Assembly (NCBI RefSeq): GCF_047663525.1
Contig: NC_092603.1
Location: 1,942,001-2,006,000, forward strand
Length of the DNA stretch: 64,000 nucleotides
From: Anas platyrhynchos
Lineage: Eukaryota > Chordata > Aves > Anseriformes > Anatidae
Reading direction: 5' to 3'
Below the pieces are notes generated by a model that saw only the letters and a program-made list of their open reading frames with translations, had not been told where the DNA came from and searched no databases. The position numbers and the translations under genes are program-made. Below are positions 57,101 through 64,000 of this stretch, piece after piece. The first letter of the stretch is position 1, and every line of letters begins with the position of its first letter.

Positions 57101-59885
57101 CCCACCTCTCCCTGGAGGGCTACGAGGCCGGAGGCGTCCGGGTGCTGTGTCGATCGGCCAGCTGGTACCCGCAGCCGCAGCTGCTGTGGAGGGATGCTCA
57201 CGGGCAGCACCTGCCCTCGGACCCCCAGACACATTCCCAGGACCAGGCGGGGCTCTTTGAAATCGAAGGCGCCGTCATCGTGACCGGGAGCGTGGAGGAG
57301 CCTTTGTCCTGCATGGTCAGGAGCAGCCGCCTGCAGCAGGAACGGGAATCATCCCTGCACATCGCAGGTACAAATGGCACAGCCAGGGTGAGGTGTTCCT
57401 GGCCCCTGCACTTGTCCTGACCCAGGAGAAGTCTGGGTCTTGCTCTTTCACCCAAGGACATGGAAACACAGCCCTTTTCCTGGTGTCTTTTCTCAGCTCC
57501 CTTCTTCCACAACGCCCAGCCCTGGATGGTGGCTCTGTCTCTGGTCCTCGTGCTTTTCGCTGTGTCCATTGGCCTCGGTGTTTATCTCTTTCGAAAGCAA
57601 GGTAAGCTGGCAATGCAGGGATGGAGCAGAGGAAGGTGTTCTGCAGGGACCCGCGTGGGTCTGGAGCAAGGGGCCTTGGGTGGGAGGCCAGGGAGCATGG
57701 CTGCAGCGTGGGGATGGTAGCAAGGCGCAGCCCCTCTGCAGATATTCCCACCCAGCAACCAAGTTGCTCTGCTTACCACCTCTTCCTCCGCCTTTGCTTT
57801 TCAGCGGCACAGAGCCGAGAGCTGGGAGAGTCCTTGCAGTCCCTGCCCCCAGCCCCTGGGAAAGTGGTGTCTGTGCGGGAGGGCCTGGTGTGGGTGGGCT
57901 CTGGGGGCTTGTGTGCTGGTGGCTTGGGGGTGCTGGAGGAGCAGCTGGAGCCTGGGGTGGGAGTGGGGAGTGCTGGGGCTGGGGCTGCCCTGGGCATGGG
58001 ACACGGCCGGGATGGCTGAAAGGAACGGGGATCAAGGTGGGGACGGGGAGGGAGCTGCGGGGCTGCCCCGCTCTGCACTGACGCTTCTGGGACAGGGACG
58101 TCCTCCACCCATCCCCATTCACTTCCCCTTGTGTTTTGGTGGGACGGTGCAGAGAGCTGCACAAGTGTCTGTCCTTGCTGCTACAAATCTTGCAAAATGC
58201 TGGCCCTTGGTCTTGTTAGTCTGGTCGCTACAAGTCTGGGAGCAAGGTGGTCTGTGCACATGCTCAAGAGCAAAAATTTTGTGTTCTAGCCATCTAGCCA
58301 TGGAAGCAGTATTGTATTGAAAGTCTCTCCACTCTGACCATTCATTCCTTTTGCTTTATATAACAGCAGAAAAGGATGCAAAGCTGGGTAAGTCTCCTTC
58401 CCCAAAGAGAAGGCATTTGGTGTCTTCCCATGGGCATACTCCCATCTGACCGTACATTGCTTTTCTTTTTCTTTTCCAGTGGAACAAGCTGCAGAGATAG
58501 GTGAGTGTCCATCCATGAACTGGAGGAATTTGAAGTGTAGACAATGGATCAGAAGTTTTTCCCTCTGATCATATATTCCTTATGCTTTTATTTTCCAGAG
58601 GAAAAAGATGCAAGACTGGGTGAGTCACTCTTCCCCCCACAACTGAAGGAATTTGGGGTCTTTGGTTTGTAGCAGTCATTGCTGCGAAGCTGACTTCTCT
58701 CATCGTTTCATTGCTTTTGTCTTTCGTTTGTAGATGAACAAGCTGCAGAGCTGGGTAAGTCTCATTCTATAAAATGAAAAGAAAAAAAAAAAAGTCATCA
58801 TCGTGAGAGATATGGAAGTAGAACCTGTGCCTTCTTCTCATATTTTGCTTTACTCTTACATTTGTAGTGAAACAAGCTGCAGAGCTGGGTAAGTCTCCTG
58901 GTGTTCAGACCCCAGGGGAAACACAACCTTGATGTGCAGGGGAAGGTGTGCAGCCGGGACAGAGAAGCCCAGGGCTGGCCCCTCACCCTGCCCACACTCA
59001 CTGGGCACCAGCCATGGGCTGTGACCAGCTCTCCCCTCTCCTTCCAGCATGGAGAAAGTTTCTGCTGCCTCAAAATAGAGGTAGGTGTGCATTGGGTTGC
59101 CCTCTGCGGTGCTTCTCCTGCCCTTGCTGGGGCATCTTCAGGAGCCAAGAGGTGCCCCATCTCCTCCACGTGGGGCAGCTCCTGGCCCCGAGCTGGGGAA
59201 AGCCTGCCCAGGGCTGAGCTCTGCCCCTGATGGCCTGGCTCCTTCTGTCCCTGCAGTGAAGGTGACCCTTGATCCACGCACGGCTCATCCCCAGCTTGTT
59301 GTGTCTCAGGACAACAGCAGTGTGAGATGCGAAAGTGAATGGCAGCAGGTTCCTGACACACCAGAGAGATTTGACGATAGTTGCTGCGTGCTGGGCCGTG
59401 AGGAGTTCAGAGAGGGGAGGCACTGCTGGATGGTGGTGGTGGAGGTAGAGCGGCTAAAGTATTCACGGTGGGCTGTGGGGGTGGCCAAGGCATCTGTGGA
59501 GAGGAAGGGGTATTTCAAAAGGAGCTCTGAAGAAGGGATCTGGGCTGTGGAGTACAATGAGGGGCAGCTCAAGTCTCTCACATGTCCTCGCACCCCCTTG
59601 TCCCTGTCCCATGTCCCCACAAGGATCTGGGTCTGTCTGGACTGTACCCAGGGGCAGGTGTCTTTTATCAACGCTGACAATGGGGTCCAGATCTTCACTT
59701 TCACAGCAGCCTCCTTCAGTGGTGAGAGCCTCCGCCCTTGGTTCTGGGTGGAGACTCTGGGAATTCAGCTGTGCCTGAGGGACAGCACCCCCCAGACCCT
59801 GTCCCCAGCCCTGGGGACCTCCTGCCCTTCTCCAACCACTCCTGCATCACCTCTACTTGATCCTGCAGGAGCAGCAGAGGTATGA
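51148..59885 (+). CDS. BTN-7: butyrophilin-like gene with fossil-bearing intron 1
   Basis: Proposed exons: leader 51148-51247, IgV 56113-56460, IgC 57092-57367, transmembrane 57497-57601, heptads 57805-57825, 58367-58387, 58480-58500, 58599-58619, 58734-58754 and 58868-58888, 33-nt exon 59048-59080, B30.2 59257-59885; polyadenylation signal 60292-60297. All are open and phase 1, predicting about 538 residues, or 531 if the first heptad, whose donor is GA, is skipped. The nearer leader-like exon (55606-55704) has TTG for ATG and a 1-nt loss, so the intact leader at 51148 is assumed to splice over the ERV fossil, as in BTN-3. IgV VVLPCHLSP/DDGRYFC, IgC VLCRSASWYP, B30.2 VTLDPR, HCWMVVVEV and RIWVCLDC. 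The HCWMVVVEVE stretch differs from the LVEVEGE of the sisters. Confidence 0.75.
51369..51383 (-). promoter_or_regulatory. ISRE/IRF-like element in BTN-7 intron 1 (first)
   Basis: AAAGGGAAAGTCAAA on the minus strand, about 120 bp after the intact leader; a weaker match. Confidence 0.3.
51660..55283 (-). mobile_element. ERV fossil B (class I/gamma-like), minus strand
   Basis: Same element as fossil A: 3' LTR 51660-52120 with inverted ends TGTGAGAAAC / GTTTCTCACA, a polypurine tract next to it, envelope-like (about 52664-53191), integrase-like (about 54109-54558) and RT-like (about 54850-55100) sequence on the minus strand. The left flank GCCCAG equals that of the solo LTR at 24288, so this is one insertion copied with the array. 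Its distal end is lost and joins an LTR fragment of another family. Broken, with numerous disabling changes. Confidence 0.8.
55284..55495 (+). mobile_element. LTR fragment (family of 35044-36103)
   Basis: Counterpart of 14850-15055, with the same junction to the ERV fossil and to the BTN flank. Confidence 0.65.
55606..55704 (+). pseudogene. Dead leader exon before BTN-7 IgV
   Basis: Leader-exon homolog with TTG in place of ATG, plus the same missing base as the dead exon at 15162-15260; GT donor intact. The shared lesion shows it was dead before the segment was duplicated. Confidence 0.75.
55826..55840 (-). promoter_or_regulatory. ISRE/IRF-like element in BTN-7 intron 1 (second)
   Basis: GAAGTGAAAGTGAAA on the minus strand, about 120 bp after the dead leader exon. 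Confidence 0.35.
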
Positions 59886-60379
59886 GGGGCAGTGGGGCTG
59901 GGGGCTGCCCTGCTTTCCTCCCTGCTGCTGGAAGAGGGCTGGGATGCTGCAAGCAGGGGCCAGGCCCCTTGCAGCCCCTGGGCTCTGCCCTGCACGCGGC
60001 TCCTGTGCTGGGGCACAAGCCCTGCTGGCACCCACGGGTCTCACCCTGCCTCTGAGCCCAGCAGGCAGCACAGGGGCTGCAGCAGCTCTCCACGCTCCTC
60101 TCCCCTCTGCTTGCAGACCCCAGGGCAAGGGATGTGGTCACCGTGTGATGCCGGCCAGTGCAGGCCACCTTTGCCTCCTAGTTTGGGGTTGATCCTTGCT
60201 CTGTGCCTGGTGCTGATCATGAGCAGCCTGTGGGGGCTCTTTGTTCTCTCCTCTGGAGCACATCAAGGCCCACAGCAACAGGACTGTGTCAAATAAAGTT
60301 TTGTACAGGAAGATGGAGTCTGGCAGTGGCATTTCCTGGGTGCTTTGTGTCCTGAGGCCTTGCTGCCTGGGAAGGCGTC

Positions 60380-60455
60380 TTGCAGCAGACCGTCTCCTCA
60401 CACGCCTTGCCCTGCAGAGCCTTCGCCGTCCTCGTAGCCCTCCCTTGGAGGCCAA
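60380..60455 (-). mobile_element. Old CR1 fragment, shortened
   Basis: Only the first part of the element seen at 3040-3300 remains. It is cut by the deletion that also removed the DMB-5 3' exons (join at about 60452-60465). Confidence 0.6.
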
Positions 60456-60497
60456 GGTTGCCCGCCTCCGGGTGCGGTCCTGCGCCTCTCCACTCAC

Positions 60498-60781
60498 TCC
60501 AGTCCTCCAGGAGAGGCTCCTGCAGGCTGACGTGCTGCACCGAGCACGTGTAGGTGTCGCCTGCCACCGGGGCCACCAGCACGGACACCTGCGTCTGGTA
60601 GCTCCAGTCACCGTTGGGGATGGCGGAGATGGGGTTGTAGTCATCGGGCTCCACGATGTCCCGTTGTGCAGCCAGATGACGGTCACCTCGGGGGGGTAGA
60701 AGCCCCAGATGTGGCAGCTGAGGCACACGGGCATACGGTCATTCCCCATCTCTGCAGGGATTATGCGGACTTGGGGCTGCA
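60498..60781 (-). pseudogene. DMB: DMB-5: DM-beta beta-2 exon only
   Basis: Only the beta-2 exon survives (284 nt; GDTYTCSVQH and LLEDWS are recognisable). One C is missing in GATGTCCCGTTG compared with the sisters, breaking the frame near 60660. Membrane, tail and last exons and the polyadenylation signal were removed by a deletion joining DMB intron 3 to the BTN-7 3' region. No leader or beta-1 exon. Confidence 0.85.
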
Positions 60782-60829
60782 CTGGATCAGGGATGGGGAT
60801 GGGGTCAGTGGTGGGCAAGCCCCTTTCCC

Positions 60830-61110
60830 TGCCCTGTGCAACGTCCCCACACAACGTTCCATGCAACGCTCCCATGAAATGCTCCCATTCAAAGCTCTAG
60901 GCATTATCCCATGCAATGTCACGTATGACATCCCCATGCAATGCCCTGTGTAACGCCCCTGTGCCACACCCTGCAAGAGGCAATGCTCTGTACAACATCC
61001 TCTTGCAAAGGGCAATGCAATGTGCTGTGCAGTGCTCCGTGCAACATCCCCCTGAGACGTCCTCACACAGTGTGCTCTACAACACCCCCATGCAATGCCC
61101 AGTGCATCAT
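60830..61110. repeat. TGCAA-rich minisatellite
   Basis: TGCAACGTCCCC / CCATGCAATGCCC repeats between DMB-5 and the spacer. Confidence 0.7.
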
Positions 61111-61448
61111 CTTGCCGAGGCGATCAGCTCCAGGGCAGACTCTTCCTGCAGTGGAGTAGGGGATCTGACAGGCAGGGCTATTTTTTTCCAGCATTAGGCC
61201 ACTTGAGGGAGCCGACAGGACCCAGCAGCCCTTGCGAGGGAGGCTAACAAGGCGTAGGCAGAGCCAGAAAGGCCCCGTGCTTGGCTCTTCAAAAGCTGCC
61301 CCTGGGAAGCAAGACAACCAGGAACAAGGTGACCAGGATGGGCAAACAGGACATGGCGCATCAGAAGGGAGTGGCAGGCAATTCATGCAGGCAGGGCGAG
61401 AAGGGAGGGCAGAGCGTTCCTCCCCCAGACCATATGAACAACTCCTCT

Positions 61449-62328
61449 AACGGCGGTCTACCACTAGCTAGGCTGCAATGGTCTCCACCAGGCACAGTGC
61501 TCTCTCTAGCAAGTCTGTACTCACCCAGACTGACTGCCCGCTCAAAAATGCACCAGTTCACGTCTCTGGGTGCAGGGAGTGTCTGAGCCTCTTGCTGCCC
61601 TCTGCGGGAGGCAGAGAGACTGTGTGTGTGTGAGGTGCGAGCAGGTGGATGACCTGGTCCGCATGGTGGCAGAACTCAAGGAGGAGGTGGAGAGGTTGAG
61701 GGCTATCAGGGAGTGTGAGCGGGAATTAGAGTGGTGGGGCAAGTCCCTGTGGGGCCTGAAGGAGAGGTACCGGGGTGAGACACCCCAAATGGGGGTGGAC
61801 CCCCTCCCCTGTCGATGTTGGACAGAGGGAGGGGACCTAGGAGTTGAGGAGGAATGGAGACAGGTCCCTGCTCGACATCGCAGGCGATGCCCTCCCCAAA
61901 AGGCCCCACCTTCCCAGGTGCCCTTACACAACAGGTTTGGAGCTCTGGAGCTTGAGAGACCGGGAGCTGAGGAAGAGGTAGAAAGTGTAGCCAGGAGGAT
62001 GCCTAGGGTGAGGAAGTCGACTCCACGCCTCAGGACTGCCTCCACCAGGACAGAAAGAAGGGAGATTGTTGTAGGCGACTCACTTCTCAGGGGAACAAAA
62101 GGCCCTAATTGTCAGCCTGACCCTAGCTGTAGGGAAGTCTGCTTCCTCCCTGGGGCCAGGGTCAAGGAAATTGCCAGAAAAATTCCCAACCTCGTTTGCC
62201 CCTCTGTCTACTATCCCCTTTGATAGTGCAGGCTGGCAGTGCTGACATTGAAGAGAGAAGCCTGAAGGCTATCAAACTGGACGTTAGGGGACTGTGGCAG
62301 TTAGTGGATGGAGCGGGAGTACAGGTGG
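61449..62328 (+). mobile_element. CR1 5' end and ORF1 (chimera 5, part A)
   Basis: Counterpart of 5286-6152. The ORF1 reading frame is open over about 217 codons (61570-62223), one of the best preserved of the five. Confidence 0.85.
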
Positions 62329-62644
62329 AGCAGATCTCCACACTGCAGCCCATGGAGGAGCCCCCGGTGCAGGAGGTGGAAGGGGCCTGGAGGAGGCTGC
62401 AGCCCATGGAGAACCCCCACAGAAGCAGGCCCCAGGCCAGAGCCACAGCCCATGGAGAGGAGCCCCCGCAGGATCAGGAGCTCTGGAGGAGAGTTGTCAT
62501 GCATGCACGACCCAGATTGGAACAGTTTGCTCCTGACAGATGTACTCCATACTACAGACCCATACTGGGACAGTTGCTGGAGAGCTGCTGCCTGTGGGAA
62601 GCCCATGTAGGATAATTTGGGGAAGGATGGCATCCCATGGGAGG
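62329..62644 (+). mobile_element. LTR-derived segment (chimera 5, part B)
   Basis: Counterpart of 6153-6466. Confidence 0.65.
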
Positions 62645-63103
62645 AGTTGTTGACTCGGATGAGGGTGGAAAGCCCTTGCAGGGAGATCTGGACAGATTGG
62701 AGAGCTGGACAATCACCAACTGCATGAAGTTTAACAAAGGCAAGTACCAGGTGCTGCACCTGGGACACAGCAACCCTGGCTATACGTACAGACTGGGGGA
62801 TGAGACGCTGGAGAGCAGCCCTGCAGAGAGGGATCTGGGGGTTGTGGCTGACAGCAAGATGAACATGAGGCAGCAGTGTGCCCTAGCAGCCAGGATGGCC
62901 AACCGTATCCTGGGGTGCATCGAGCACGGCATTGCTAGTCAGTCAAGGGTAGTGATTGTCCCTCTCTGCTCTGCATAGTGTAACCTCACCTTGAGGACTC
63001 TGTGCAGTTCTGGCCACCACAGCACAAGAAGGACGTGAAACTATTGGAGAGTGTCCAGAGAAGGGCCACAGAGATGGTGAAGGGCCTTGAGGGGAAGATG
63101 TAT
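62645..63103 (+). mobile_element. CR1 ORF2 C-terminal part (chimera 5, part C)
   Basis: [39 protein letters not shown] and [17 protein letters not shown]. Confidence 0.8.
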
Positions 63104-63600
63104 GCCTTCAGCCAGTTCTCTTCGTACTCTGGGATGAATCCCATCAGGCCCTATAGTCTTGTATGCATTCATCTGGAGCAGCAAATCCCACACAAATTCG
63201 GGATTTGTTGGGACTATATCGTTCCTGCAGTCACTGTCCTCCAGCTCAGGGCACCTGGAGTCCCACAGCCCAGCATCAGTGTTGAAGGCAAAGAAAGCAA
63301 TAAACATCTCTGTGAATGACCCTGTCTGACTATCCCCATCAAGTAACAGACCAATGCTTTCTTTCATCCTACTTTTGCTGTTAAGATAGTCTAAAAAAAC
63401 AAAAACAAAAACAAAAACATTTTATTGCCCCTCACATTACTGTCCAGCTTCCACTCAAATTGAGCTTTGGCCATATGAATTTTCTCCCTACAAAAGCAAA
63501 CAGTACCATTGTAGTCCTTCCATATTGACTGACCTCACCTCCAGCAAACAAGATACTTTCCTTATCCACCTAAGCTCTAGAAGAAGGTCCCTGCCCATCT
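63104..63600 (-). mobile_element. Inverted CR1 RT fragment 5
   Basis: Counterpart of 6933-7440. The homopolymer is replaced by (AAAAAC)n at about 63394-63418. Confidence 0.7.
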
Positions 63601-64000
63601 GAGCAAACCTTATGCCACGGCTGCTTTACTGGAACCGGGAGAGGCACTGGCACTTTGCCTTCAGCAACCTGGGAAAAGGGTGGCAGCTCTGGGCTCGACA
63701 CCCAGCTGTGCCCCGTTCCCTGCAGCCTCCGATCCTGATCAGCTCTTCACTGCCATCTCTCCACATTTTCCCATTGCTCACAGTTTGATTCCTTCTGGCA
63801 TGCACAGAGATGAACGAGCTTAGCCAGTGGCTTTCCCTGGAGGTCTGGAGAGGCCCCTGCTGGGAACAAGCACCTCGTGCTTGCTAAAGGCAGTGGACTG
63901 GGCACCCAGCTGCAATGGGATGGTGGTGCCAGCCCTGCAGAGTTCCCCAGACATTGCCCTAGGGGCAGAGCTGCTCCAGGAGGGTTATTGCAGCCAGGAA
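63601..64000 (+). promoter_or_regulatory. 5' flank of a further BTN copy (right edge)
   Basis: Matches the BTN 5' flank (compare 7441-7850), ending within GGTTATTGCAGCCAGGAA about 150 bp before the expected ATG. The array therefore continues beyond the window. Confidence 0.6.

Overview
The window looks like the MHC (B-locus-like) region of a bird, most likely a non-galliform neoavian. CR1 retroposons dominate the repeats, introns are short and GC-rich, and two solo LTRs belong to LTR types I associate with neoavian genomes. The genes are butyrophilin-like (BTN/BG-type) genes and MHC class II DM-beta (DMB) fragments.

The layout is a tandem array. The plus strand carries butyrophilin-like genes with a leader exon, IgV exon, IgC exon, transmembrane exon, a run of 21-nt heptad exons, a 33-nt exon and a B30.2/SPRY exon. 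I label them BTN-1 to BTN-7. Behind each complete unit, convergent on the minus strand, lies the 3' half of a DMB gene (beta-2, membrane and tail exons). Next come a TGCAA-rich minisatellite, a CR1-LTR-CR1 chimera and an inverted CR1 piece, and then the 5' flank of the next BTN gene. Repeat units are roughly 13-18 kb.

Region by region: 1-7.4 kb holds BTN-1 (left-truncated), DMB-1 and the chimera. 7.4-10.9 kb holds the leader+IgV fragment BTN-2 and a solo LTR. 10.9-23.2 kb holds BTN-3, whose first intron contains a retroviral fossil and a dead second leader exon, then DMB-2 and a chimera. 23.2-32.4 kb holds BTN-4 (SPRY frameshift), DMB-3 and a chimera. 32.4-38.7 kb holds BTN-5 (nonsense codon in IgC, solo LTR in an intron). 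38.7-40.8 kb breaks the array with TRIM RING and C2H2 zinc-finger relics. 40.8-50.6 kb holds BTN-6, the only copy intact in every exon, with DMB-4 and a chimera. 50.6-63.6 kb holds BTN-7 (same fossil arrangement as BTN-3), DMB-5 and a chimera. From 63.6 kb the 5' flank of another BTN copy begins.

The predicted BTN products are type I membrane proteins: IgV and IgC outside, one transmembrane helix, a heptad coiled-coil neck of variable length, and a cytosolic B30.2 sensor domain. Paralogs differ mainly in presumed IgV loops, B30.2 loops and neck length. No DMB copy here has a leader or beta-1 exon, so none can encode a complete DM-beta chain. All positions were read by eye from the sequence; no alignments or database searches were run.
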